55,545 bases of DNA from Streptomyces olivochromogenes (lineage in GTDB: Bacteria; Actinomycetota; Actinomycetes; Streptomycetales; Streptomycetaceae), in the NCBI RefSeq assembly GCF_021538895.1, contig NZ_JADDRL010000065.1, positions 1 through 55,545 on the forward strand, written 5' to 3'. Below, piece by piece: positions 30,803 to 37,895 of this stretch. Position numbers and translations under genes: made by a program. Positions within the stretch are counted from its first letter, which is position 1, and each line of letters opens with the position of its first letter. Under the pieces are notes generated by a model, which saw only the letters and a list, made by a program, of their open reading frames with translations, searched no databases and had not been told where the DNA came from.

Positions 30803-31634
30803 CACGTGCCTTCACCTTCCCCTTCCCGGAGGCGAACCCTACCGGGGCGAGGAACAGCGCGAGCGTCGGGACCAGGTACAGCAGCCACACCGTGATCTGC
30901 AGGACGGTCGGGTCGGGCTGGAAGTTGAACACGCCCTTCAGCAGCGTCCCGTACCAACTGTCCGGCGGAATCGTGTCGCTGATGTCGAAGGCCAGGTCGC
31001 GCAGACCCGGGATCCAGTCGGCCTCCTGCAAGTCATGGACGCCGTACGCCAGTACGCCCGCCGCCACGACGACCAGCATGCCGCCGGTCCAGGTGAAGAA
31101 CTTGGCGAGGTTGATCCGCAGGGCGCCCCGGTAGAACAGCCAGCCGAGGAATACGGCCGTGGCCAGGCCGAGTGCCACGCCGATCAGCGGGCGCGGGGTG
31201 CCGTCGCTGGCCGCGTGGACCGAGGCCCACACGAACAGGGCGGTCTCCAGGCCCTCCCGGCCGACCGCCAGGAAGGCGGTGGCGACCAGCGCGCCGGTGC
31301 CCATCGCCAGGGCCGCGTCCAGCCTTCCGTGCAGCTCCGACTTCAGGTGTCGGGCGGTGCGCCGCATCCAGAACACCATCCACGTCACCAGGCCCACGGC
31401 GACGATGGACAGGGATCCGCCGAGGGCCTCCTGCGCCTCGAACGTCAGCTCCTGGGAGCCGAATTCGAGCGCGCAGCCGAAGCCCATGGCGATGGCGACC
31501 GCGACCCCGATGCCGGCCCAGATGGGCTTCAGGGCGTCCTTGCGGCCCGTCTTGACCAGGTAGGCGATCAGGATGCAGACGACGAGGCTGGCTTCCAGGC
31601 CCTCGCGCAGGCCGATCAGATAGTTGGAGAACAC
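30762..31634 (-). CDS. efeU: EfeU, FTR1-type ferrous iron permease
   Basis: A 290-residue, seven-helix membrane protein of the FTR1/EfeU oxidase-dependent iron transporter family. The two iron-binding REGLE motifs are present: LREGLEASLVV (about residue 9) and VGREGLETALFV (about 124). The last helix is VWLLYLVPTLALFLAPVGF. In the EfeUOB system EfeO and EfeB act outside the membrane and EfeU transports the iron. GTG at 31634, three bases after the efeB stop, so translation is coupled. Gene order here is efeO-efeB-efeU, unlike the E. coli efeU-efeO-efeB. Confidence 0.95.
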   Translation of the reverse strand: MFSNYLIGLREGLEASLVVCILIAYLVKTGRKDALKPIWAGIGVAVAIAMGFGCALEFGSQELTFEAQEALGGSLSIVAVGLVTWMVFWMRRTARHLKSELHGRLDAALAMGTGALVATAFLAVGREGLETALFVWASVHAASDGTPRPLIGVALGLATAVFLGWLFYRGALRINLAKFFTWTGGMLVVVAAGVLAYGVHDLQEADWIPGLRDLAFDISDTIPPDSWYGTLLKGVFNFQPDPTVLQITVWLLYLVPTLALFLAPVGFASGKGKVKARDDQGSQPSKASQA

Positions 31635-31637
31635 GGG

Positions 31638-32903
31638 CTACGCCTCCTCGGAGAACAGCGTCCGGCCCCACCAGTCGCCCTTGTCCCGGACGCCGGGCGG
31701 AACCGCGAAGACCGCCGAACCCACGTGCTGGATGTACTCGTTGAGCGCGTCCTTCGCCGACAGCTGCCGCTGCAGCGGGATGAACCCCTTGCGTACGTCG
31801 CGCTGGTAGGCCAGGAAGAACAGGCCCGCGTCGAGGCGGCCGAGGCCGTCCGTGCCGTCGGTGAAGGAGTAGCCCCGGCGCAGGATCGTGATCCCGTTGT
31901 TGGAGTCGGGGTGCGCGAGCCGCACGTGCGCGTCCGGCTTCATCGCCTTCAGGAACGGCTTGTCGTGCTCCTTGGCCTTGCCGACCGGCGCGCCCTCGCC
32001 CTTGTCCCGGCCGAAGATGTCCTCCTGCTCCTGCAGGGAGGTGCGGTCCCAGGTCTCGATGTGCATCCGGATGCGCCGGGCGACCAGGTACGAACCGCCG
32101 GTCATCCAGGCCGAGTTCTTGTCGACGTCGCCGTCGCCGACCCAGACGAAGTTCTTGAGCCGGTCGGTCTCGGTGCCCGCGATGTTGCGGGTGCCGTCCT
32201 TGAAGCCCATCAGGTTGCGCGGGGTCTGCGCGTCCGGGGTGGTCGAGGAGGTCTTGCCGAAGCCGAGCTGCGACCAGCGGATGACGACCTTGCCGAAGCC
32301 GATGCGGGCCAGGTTGCGGATCGCGTGCACGGCGACCTGCGGGTCGTCGGCGCAGGCCTGGATGCACAGGTCGCCGCCGGTGCGGACGCGGTCGAGGTTG
32401 TCGCCGGGGAACTTGGGCAGGTCCACCAGCGCCGCGGGACGCCGGTCGGCCAGGTCGAACTTCTCGAACAGCGACGGACCGAAGCCGATCGTGAGCGTCA
32501 GCCGCGAGGGCTTGAGGCCCAGCGCCTCACCGGTGTCGTCCGGCGGAGCCTCGGCGAGACCGCCGTACGCGCCCTCGCCGACCGCCTGCCCGGCGGTCAT
32601 CCGGCGCGCGGCCGCCGTCCAGTCCTTCAGCATCCGCACGAACTCGGCGCGGTCTTCCGTCTCCACGTCGAACGCGGCGAAGTGCAGCCGGTCCTGGACC
32701 GGCGTGGCGATGCCCGCCTGGTGCGCGCCGTGGAAGTCCACCGCGGCGCCCGCCTCGGCCGCCGCGGGGGCGACGTCGTTGCCGGTCTTCGCCATGGCCA
32801 CGGCACCGCCGGCCGCGGCGGCACCGAGCGCGAGCCCGGCGCCGCCCCAGCCGATCAGCGAGCGGCGGGTGGGAGAGGTGCTGTTGCCCTGGGTTTCGCT
32901 CAT
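31638..32903 (-). CDS. efeB: EfeB, Tat-exported DyP-type heme peroxidase
   Basis: A 421-residue dye-decolorising peroxidase of the EfeB class. The N-terminus carries a Tat signal (PTRRSLIGWGGAGLALGAAAAGG). The catalytic GxxDG motif is GFKDGTRN (about residue 232) and the proximal heme histidine candidate is in RMHIETWDR (about 281). Further class features are ACADDPQVAVHAIRNL and the C-terminal GLFFLAYQRD. In the Efe system it oxidises ferrous iron or extracts iron from heme outside the membrane; both have been proposed. ATG at 32903 has GGAGGCGA at the right distance. Located between efeO and efeU. Confidence 0.95.
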   Translation of the reverse strand: MSETQGNSTSPTRRSLIGWGGAGLALGAAAAGGAVAMAKTGNDVAPAAAEAGAAVDFHGAHQAGIATPVQDRLHFAAFDVETEDRAEFVRMLKDWTAAARRMTAGQAVGEGAYGGLAEAPPDDTGEALGLKPSRLTLTIGFGPSLFEKFDLADRRPAALVDLPKFPGDNLDRVRTGGDLCIQACADDPQVAVHAIRNLARIGFGKVVIRWSQLGFGKTSSTTPDAQTPRNLMGFKDGTRNIAGTETDRLKNFVWVGDGDVDKNSAWMTGGSYLVARRIRMHIETWDRTSLQEQEDIFGRDKGEGAPVGKAKEHDKPFLKAMKPDAHVRLAHPDSNNGITILRRGYSFTDGTDGLGRLDAGLFFLAYQRDVRKGFIPLQRQLSAKDALNEYIQHVGSAVFAVPPGVRDKGDWWGRTLFSEEA

Positions 32904-32917
32904 GATTCGTCGCCTCC

Positions 32918-34054
32918 CTACTTCACAACGCTCGCGGCGAGCTTGGACAGCGGCTCGGCGAGGGCGTTCACCGCGTCCGACAGCTCCTTGCGCTGGTCCT
33001 TGGTGACCTTGTCGTACGAGATGAAGTCGTACGAGTTCTTGTCCGAGCGGTACTTGTCGAGCAGCGTGTCCAGCGCGCCGAACTGCTTGTCGAGCTCCTT
33101 GGTCAGCGCCGGGTCGTTCTTCGACGCGACCGGCTTGAGCAGCTCGTACGCCTTCTGGGCGCCCTCGACGTTGCCCTTGAAGTCGACCAGGTCGCTGTGC
33201 GAGTAGCGGTCCTCCTCGCCGGTGACCTTGCCGGTGGCGACCTCGTCGAGCAGCTCCTTGGCGCCGTTGGCCATGGAGGTCGGGGTGATCTCGGCCTTGC
33301 CGACCCGCTCCTGCCAGTCCTTCAGGTCGGTCACCAGCTGGTCGGCGAGGGTCTTCTCCTCGTCACCGATCTTCTTGTCCGCCCACAGGGCCTTCTCCAG
33401 ACGGTGCCAGCCGGTCCACTTCTGGCCGTCCTCCAGGCCGTCCTCGCGGACGTCGACCTTGGGGTCGATGTCACCGAAGGACTCGGCGACCGGCTCGGTG
33501 CGCTCCCAGCCGAGGCGCGAGGGCGCGTACGCCTTCTGGGCGGCCTCCAGGTCGCCGGCCTTGATGGCCTTCACGAAGGTCTCGACGAGGGGCAGCGTGG
33601 CGTCGGACTGCTGCTGGGCGTACGCGCGGTAGTCGGCGACCGCCTGGTCGAGCCGCGGGTCCCGCTTGGCGGCCGAGCCGCCGGTGACCTTGAGGTCCTG
33701 GCGGATGCCGGTGCCCTTCATGCCGGGCTTGCAGGCGATCCGGTACGAGCCCGCCTTCACCTCGGCGGTGAGTCGCTGCTTGGTGCCGGGGCCGATGTTC
33801 TCGCGCTCGCTGACGATCCGGTCGTCCGGGAAGAGGAGGTAGACCTCGGTGACCTTGGAGCCCTTGTTGTCGATGGCGAGCTCGACGTGCCCGGCGGAGA
33901 TCTCCTTCTTGGAGATCTCGCACTTGCTGTCGGTGGCGGTCACGTCGATGGCGCGGTCGCCCCCCTTGGCGTCGCTCTTCGCCGTGCAGGCCGTGAGGGC
34001 GGTCAAGGCCGCCGTGGCGACGGCGGCGGTGACGGTGAGTCGGGCGGCTCGCAT
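32918..34054 (-). CDS. efeO: EfeO, iron-binding lipoprotein (M75 peptidase-like)
   Basis: A 378-residue lipoprotein with lipobox LTAC (Cys about residue 23). Residues about 38-130 form a cupredoxin-like domain (HVELAIDNKGSKVTEVYLLF, GSYRIACKPGMKG); residues about 140-378 form the imelysin/M75 domain with the HxxE iron site in GWHRLEKALW (His about 214). It captures iron at the cell surface for EfeU. ATG at 34054. First gene of the efe operon, directly preceded by tandem iron boxes (34081-34114), so expression should rise when iron is scarce. Confidence 0.95.
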   Translation of the reverse strand: MRAARLTVTAAVATAALTALTACTAKSDAKGGDRAIDVTATDSKCEISKKEISAGHVELAIDNKGSKVTEVYLLFPDDRIVSERENIGPGTKQRLTAEVKAGSYRIACKPGMKGTGIRQDLKVTGGSAAKRDPRLDQAVADYRAYAQQQSDATLPLVETFVKAIKAGDLEAAQKAYAPSRLGWERTEPVAESFGDIDPKVDVREDGLEDGQKWTGWHRLEKALWADKKIGDEEKTLADQLVTDLKDWQERVGKAEITPTSMANGAKELLDEVATGKVTGEEDRYSHSDLVDFKGNVEGAQKAYELLKPVASKNDPALTKELDKQFGALDTLLDKYRSDKNSYDFISYDKVTKDQRKELSDAVNALAEPLSKLAASVVK

Positions 34055-34080
34055 GCAGGCTCCAAGCGGGGACGGTGTGG

Positions 34081-34114
34081 TGAGGCTGGCCTAACTTACC
34101 TGAGGCTAACCTCA
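34081..34114 (-). promoter_or_regulatory. Overlapping iron boxes (DmdR/IdeR sites)
   Basis: Reverse complement of 34096-34114 reads TGAGGTTAGCCTCAGGTAA, 14 of 19 matches to the consensus TTAGGTTAGGCTAACCTAA. A second, weaker site (13 of 19) overlaps it at 34081-34099. They end 27 bases before the efeO start, so they overlap its promoter. In Streptomyces such boxes bind DmdR1, which represses when iron is plentiful. Confidence 0.85.
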
Positions 34115-34301
34115 CCAATACCCACCCCATCGGGGATTCAGTGCGGACGGAAAGATCACAGACACGGCTTGATCTCGACGGCTCAAAATCGACCCCAAGC
34201 AATGGTCAAGGGAAGGCAAAGAGGTGCTGTACAGGGTCACCGGAGCCACCTGTGCGCGGCGCTCGCGGCACGACCGGCGCACCGAATCGTTACCCGGCGC
34301 A

Positions 34302-34378
34302 CGAACGGGCTCCCGGACAAAGCGCGTTGGTCCGGACGAAACGCGTTCGCCCGGACGAAATCCGTTGGCCCGCCCGGG
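34302..34378. repeat. 19-bp tandem repeat array
   Basis: CCGGAC recurs at 34313, 34332 and 34351, exactly 19 bp apart, with a degenerate fourth unit at 34370. The two central units share GCGTT-n3-CCGGACGAA. The array lies within 100 bases upstream of the gene at 34395. It may be an operator array or a minisatellite. Confidence 0.6.
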
Positions 34379-34394
34379 GCGTGCGCCCCCGAGA

Positions 34395-35291
34395 ATGGCC
34401 CGCATGGACAGGGGACACCGGGAGTTGCTCGGCCGGGATCGACTGGTTCTCGACGTCCGGGACCGTCCCGGCCCGCCCCCGCTGCGGTTCGAGGCCACGG
34501 ACGACGCGCGGCGCCGGCTGCTGCGTCAGGGGGAGCGCCCCCTGCTGCTGGGCGCGGCGACCGGCGACGGCTGCTGCCGGGACCTCCATCTGCACCGCCT
34601 GGCCGGCTACCGGTCACCGCTGCCGCCCCTGCGCTCCGCGGCGATGCGGTCGGGCGTCAACCAGGTCCACCAGTACGCGCGTTGGCTGGAGGACGCCCCG
34701 CAGGGCCCGCTGTGCGACGGACGCTGGGAGCTGTCCCGGCGCACCGTCTTCGCGCCGGGCGTCTGGGACGTCGACCTCGTGCGCGACTGGCCCGGCGGAT
34801 GCCTTGAGCTGTGGTGCGGAGGCGGCTGGCACGGCGTCCTGCCGCTGCGGGAGCTCTCGACGCCCGACGCCCCGCGCGTGAAGGCCTACCGCAAGCACGC
34901 CCGCGAGGGCACGCTCGCGCCCGTGCTCCTGTGGTGGGTGTCCTTCCTGGACGGCTGGGCGATCCTCGACGGGCACGACCGGGCGGTGGCCGCGCTCACG
35001 GAGGGCCGCACCCCCGAGTGCGTGGTGCTGACCCGGGTGGTCGACGAGGACACCTGGCGCCGGCAGGCCGCGGAGCTGACCGAGGAGTGCGAATCCCGCA
35101 CGGCCCCACTGGACGCCCGCCCCCACCCCGGCGCCGCACGCCACCGTGCCCTGATGGAGGAGGGCTTCGCCCACACCCTCGCCGAACTCCCGTACGAGGC
35201 GAGCTCGACCCCTTCCTGGCCGCTGCCCGGCGGCCGTGCGGACTGGGACCACCTCGCCGCCGCCGCGGTGTTTCAATTCCCAAGTGACTGA
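34395..35291 (+). CDS. Hypothetical protein, Trp/Cys-rich
   Basis: A 298-residue protein not recognised as a known family. It is soluble, rich in Trp and Arg and has several cysteines (GDGCCRDL, LCDGRWEL, ELWCGGGWHG). Repeated W-D/G segments (VWDVDLVRDWPGG, VSFLDGWAILDGHDRAVAAL) suggest a compact beta-rich fold, and DGWAILDGHDRAVAALTEG resembles an enzyme loop or a ParB-like helix, but no function can be claimed. The start could be ATG at 34395 or at 34404; neither has a strong ribosome binding site. It overlaps the PhzF gene by 8 bases, so they are coupled. A 19-bp repeat array lies upstream. Confidence 0.75.
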   Translation: MARMDRGHRELLGRDRLVLDVRDRPGPPPLRFEATDDARRRLLRQGERPLLLGAATGDGCCRDLHLHRLAGYRSPLPPLRSAAMRSGVNQVHQYARWLEDAPQGPLCDGRWELSRRTVFAPGVWDVDLVRDWPGGCLELWCGGGWHGVLPLRELSTPDAPRVKAYRKHAREGTLAPVLLWWVSFLDGWAILDGHDRAVAALTEGRTPECVVLTRVVDEDTWRRQAAELTEECESRTAPLDARPHPGAARHRALMEEGFAHTLAELPYEASSTPSWPLPGGRADWDHLAAAAVFQFPSD

Positions 35292-35928
35292 CTACGACGT
35301 GCTGCGCGTCTTCTGCGCGGCCAATGGCGGCTACGGCAACGAACTCGGCGTCGTCCGCGACGGCTCCGTGCTGCCCGAACAGGGCGACCGGCAGGCGTTC
35401 GCGGCCAAGCTCGGCTTCAGCGAGACCGTGTTCGTGGACGACCCCGAGCGCGGGGTCGTCGACATCTACACCCCCACCCTGCGCCTGCCCTTCGCCGGGC
35501 ACCCCTGCGTGGGCACGGCCTGGCTGCTGGACGTGCCCGAGCTGGTCACCCCCGCGGGAGTCGTCGGTGCCCGGCTGGACGGCGAGTTCAGCTGGATCGA
35601 GGCGCTCCCGGAGTGGGCCCCGCCGCGCACCCTGCGCCAGTACCCGAGCGCCGCCGAGGTCGACGCCCTGCCCGTCCCGCCGCCCGGCGAGTGGATCTAC
35701 GCCTGGGCCTGGGAGGACGAGGCCGGGGGCCGCGTCCGGGCCCGGGCCTTCCCCGGCCGCGGCGACGGCATCGAGGAGGACGAGGCCACGGGCGCGGCGG
35801 CGCTGTTGCTCACCGCGCGGCTGGGCCGCGCGCTCAACATCACGCAGGGCGCCGGTTCCCAGATCCTCACGGCGCCGCAGCCGCACGGCTGGGTCGAGAT
35901 CGGGGGACGGGTCTACCTGGAGCGCTGA
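35284..35928 (+). CDS. PhzF-family isomerase-like protein, short form
   Basis: A 214-residue protein of the PhzF/diaminopimelate epimerase-like superfamily. Features: FCAANGGYGNELGVV near the N-terminus, KLGFSETVFVDD, RLPFAGHPCVGTAWLL (about residues 60-75) and the second-half motif EDEATGAAALLLTARLG (EDPATGSAA type). PhzF proteins are isomerases; the catalytic Glu corresponds to the E in GFSETVF. It is shorter than most members (about 280), because the second domain is trimmed. GTG at 35284 overlaps the previous gene's stop (GTGACTGA). Substrate unknown; no phenazine genes are nearby. Confidence 0.88.
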   Translation: MTDYDVLRVFCAANGGYGNELGVVRDGSVLPEQGDRQAFAAKLGFSETVFVDDPERGVVDIYTPTLRLPFAGHPCVGTAWLLDVPELVTPAGVVGARLDGEFSWIEALPEWAPPRTLRQYPSAAEVDALPVPPPGEWIYAWAWEDEAGGRVRARAFPGRGDGIEEDEATGAAALLLTARLGRALNITQGAGSQILTAPQPHGWVEIGGRVYLER

Positions 35929-35943
35929 CGCGTCCGGCGGTTC

Positions 35944-36591
35944 TCACGCCGAGAGCGGGAACTCCTCGCCCAGCGCCCGGAACACCTCGGTGTTCAGCGC
36001 GAAGGCCCGCTTGCACTCGGCCACCATCCGCTGCTTGTCCAGGTCGTCGGCGCCGACCGCGTCCAGCAGTGCGCGGTAACCGCGCTTGAACGCGGCCGGG
36101 TTGGGGATCTCCTCGAACACATAGAACCGGACCCCGTCGCCCTTCTTCGCGAAGCCCCAGGTCCGCTCCGCCCGGTCGCGGATGATCTGGCCGCCGGACA
36201 GGTCGCCCAGATAGCGCGTGTAGTGATGGGCGACGTACCCGGCCGGCCACCGCTCGGCGCACTCCCGCGCCCGCTCCGCGTACGCCCGGGTGGCCGGCAG
36301 CGCGCCGAGGGTCGACCGCCAGTTTGGTCCCCGCAGATGCGCCAGGTCCCGCTCCAGCGCGGCCAGCCGGAACAGCTCCGGCCGGATGAAGGGCCCCGCC
36401 ACCGGATCCGACGCCAGCCGCCCGGCCCCGGCCTCCAGCGCCTCGTACACGAACCACAGCTGCTCGGTGTAGCGCGCGTACGCCTCCACGCCGAGCCTGC
36501 CGCCGAGCAGGTCACTCATGAACGTCGAGGTCTCGGCGGCCACGTGCTGTTCATGGGACGCCGTACGGATCAGTGTCGAGAAGGAGTCCAT
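35944..36591 (-). CDS. Heme oxygenase (biliverdin-producing)
   Basis: A 215-residue canonical HmuO/HO-1-type heme oxygenase, which opens heme to biliverdin, CO and iron. The proximal heme ligand is H16 in HVAAETSTFMSDLL; the distal helix glycines are in YLGDLSGGQ (about residues 130-138); FYVFEEIPNPAAFKRGYRALLD is also diagnostic. ATG at 36591 has GAGGAT 8 bases upstream; an ATG at 36600 is possible. An iron box and a perfect second inverted repeat lie upstream (36605-36655), so iron-starvation control is expected. It fits with efeUOB as a heme-iron salvage function. Convergent with the PhzF gene. Confidence 0.95.
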   Translation of the reverse strand: MDSFSTLIRTASHEQHVAAETSTFMSDLLGGRLGVEAYARYTEQLWFVYEALEAGAGRLASDPVAGPFIRPELFRLAALERDLAHLRGPNWRSTLGALPATRAYAERARECAERWPAGYVAHHYTRYLGDLSGGQIIRDRAERTWGFAKKGDGVRFYVFEEIPNPAAFKRGYRALLDAVGADDLDKQRMVAECKRAFALNTEVFRALGEEFPLSA

Positions 36592-36604
36592 GGGGCACAT
36601 CCTC

Positions 36605-36623
36605 TAAGGTAAGGCTTACCTAA
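36605..36623 (-). promoter_or_regulatory. Iron box upstream of heme oxygenase
   Basis: TAAGGTAAGGCTTACCTAA is a near-perfect palindrome with 16 of 19 matches to the DmdR/IdeR consensus TTAGGTTAGGCTAACCTAA. It ends 14 bases before the ATG at 36591 and overlaps a TTGACT hexamer edge (36628-36623 on the reverse strand). Confidence 0.9.
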
Positions 36624-36632
36624 GTCAATGGA

Positions 36633-36655
36633 TTTACCGACACCCTGTCGGTAAA
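36633..36655 (-). promoter_or_regulatory. Perfect 10-bp inverted repeat, second operator of heme oxygenase
   Basis: TTTACCGACA (36633-36642) and TGTCGGTAAA (36646-36655) flank CCC. It lies 9 bases beyond the iron box and does not fit the iron-box consensus, so another regulator (for instance a heme-responsive one) is likely. It could also pair as an RNA hairpin, but it lacks a T-tract in the relevant direction. Confidence 0.7.
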
Positions 36656-36668
36656 AGTCTACAAGAAA

Positions 36669-36703
36669 GAGCCCGCCCTCCGGATGATCCGGAGGGCGGG
36701 CTC
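36669..36703 (-). terminator. Rho-independent terminator of map
   Basis: A perfect 16-bp stem (36669-36684 with 36688-36703) and a 3-base loop. On the reverse strand the stem is followed by TTTCTTGTAG, a T-rich tract, which is unusual for Streptomyces and makes this a strong intrinsic terminator. It lies 46 bases after the methionine aminopeptidase stop and separates it from heme oxygenase. Confidence 0.92.
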
Positions 36704-36748
36704 GGCGACCGACGGTCGAAGAAGGGGCGGGCGAGGGCCGGGGGAGGG

Positions 36749-37606
36749 TCAGGGCAGGGTCAGGATCTCCGCCCCCGTGTCCGTCACCACCAGCGTGTGC
36801 TCGAACTGCGCCGTCCGCCTGCGGTCCTTGGTCACGACGGTCCACCCGTCGTCCCACATGTCGTACTCGTGCGTCCCCAGCGTCAGCATCGGCTCGATCG
36901 TGAACGTCATCCCGGGCTGCATGACCGTCGTCGCGTGCGGGCTGTCGTAGTGCGGGATGATCAGCCCGGAGTGGAAGGACGAGTTGATGCCATGACCGGT
37001 GAAGTCCCGGACGACGCCGTACCCGAAGCGCTTGGCGTACGACTCGATGACCCGGCCGATGATGTTGATCTGCCGGCCCGGCTTGACCGCCTTGATCGCC
37101 CGGTCGAGCGACTCCCGGGTCCGCTCCACCAGCAGCCGCGACTCCTCGTCCACGTCACCCACGAGGTAGGTCGCGTTGTTGTCGCCGTGTACCCCGCCGA
37201 TGTACGCCGTCACGTCCAGGTTGACGACGTCGCCGTCCCGCAGCACCGTCGAGTCCGGAATGCCGTGGCAGATGACCTCGTTGACGCTGGTGCACAGGGA
37301 CTTGGGGAAGCCGCGGTAGCCGAGCGTGGACGGGTAGGCGCCGTGATCGCACATGTACGCGTGGGCGACCTTGTCCAGCTCGTCCGTGGTCACACCCGGC
37401 GCGATGAGCTTCGCGGCCTCCGCCATCGCCCGCGCGGCGATACGCCCGGCGACGCGCATCGCCTCGACGGTCTCGGGGGTCTGCACCTCCGGTCCGGTGT
37501 ACGGCGTCGGCGCGGGCTTGCCGACGTACTCGGGGCGGCGGATGTTTCCGGGTACCGAACGAGTGGGAGAGAGCTCCCCTGGTACGAGCAGCGACTGGCC
37601 AGACAT
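36749..37606 (-). CDS. map: Methionine aminopeptidase, type I
   Basis: A 285-residue two-metal enzyme that removes the initiator methionine. Metal ligands are visible: Asp in VNLDVTAYIGGVHGDNN (two Asp, about residues 131 and 142), His in FTGHGINSSFHSG (about 205), Glu in FTIEPML (about 238) and Glu in AQFEHTLVV (about 269). The N-terminal extension before the catalytic core (PGELSPTRSVPGNIRRPEYVGK) has the PxRPPY-like motif of the long actinobacterial form that binds the ribosome area. ATG at 37606. Streptomyces have several map genes. The next gene (37665) is divergent and ends with a T-rich terminator behind map at 36669. Confidence 0.96.
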   Translation of the reverse strand: MSGQSLLVPGELSPTRSVPGNIRRPEYVGKPAPTPYTGPEVQTPETVEAMRVAGRIAARAMAEAAKLIAPGVTTDELDKVAHAYMCDHGAYPSTLGYRGFPKSLCTSVNEVICHGIPDSTVLRDGDVVNLDVTAYIGGVHGDNNATYLVGDVDEESRLLVERTRESLDRAIKAVKPGRQINIIGRVIESYAKRFGYGVVRDFTGHGINSSFHSGLIIPHYDSPHATTVMQPGMTFTIEPMLTLGTHEYDMWDDGWTVVTKDRRRTAQFEHTLVVTDTGAEILTLP

Positions 37607-37664
37607 GTCAGCGAGTCTAACCAGCGGGCATGGGGGACCATGTCCAAGGCGAAAGGAGCCGGTC

Positions 37665-37895
37665 ATGGCCCTGTTCAAGAAGCGGACGGTCGGAAAGCCC
37701 GGCGAGTGGTACTACTGCCTGGAGCACAAGAAGGTCGAGGAGGGTCCCGACTGCCCCGGCAAGGACCGTTTCGGACCGTACGCCACCCGGGCGGAGGCCG
37801 AACACGCGATGGAGTCCGCCCGCGAGCGCAACCTCCAGTGGGAGAACGACCCGCGCTGGCACGACGCGCCGGCCCCGAGCGCGGACGACGACTGA
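37665..37895 (+). CDS. Small conserved protein with SPOR-like fold features
   Basis: A 76-residue acidic protein beginning MALFKKRTVGKPGEWYYCLEH with CLEH and GPDCPGKDRFGPY. The pattern WYYCLEH...GPDCPG...FGPYATRAEAEHAMES is conserved in actinobacteria near map; the Tyr/Phe-Gly-Pro-Tyr plus Ala/Glu helix resembles a mini SPOR or LIM-like unit. Function unknown. Two cysteines and His could bind metal (inference). ATG at 37665 follows AAGGAG at 6 bases. The stop shares TGATCA with the convergent MFS gene. It is divergent from map, whose start lies 59 bases away. Confidence 0.85.
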   Translation: MALFKKRTVGKPGEWYYCLEHKKVEEGPDCPGKDRFGPYATRAEAEHAMESARERNLQWENDPRWHDAPAPSADDD

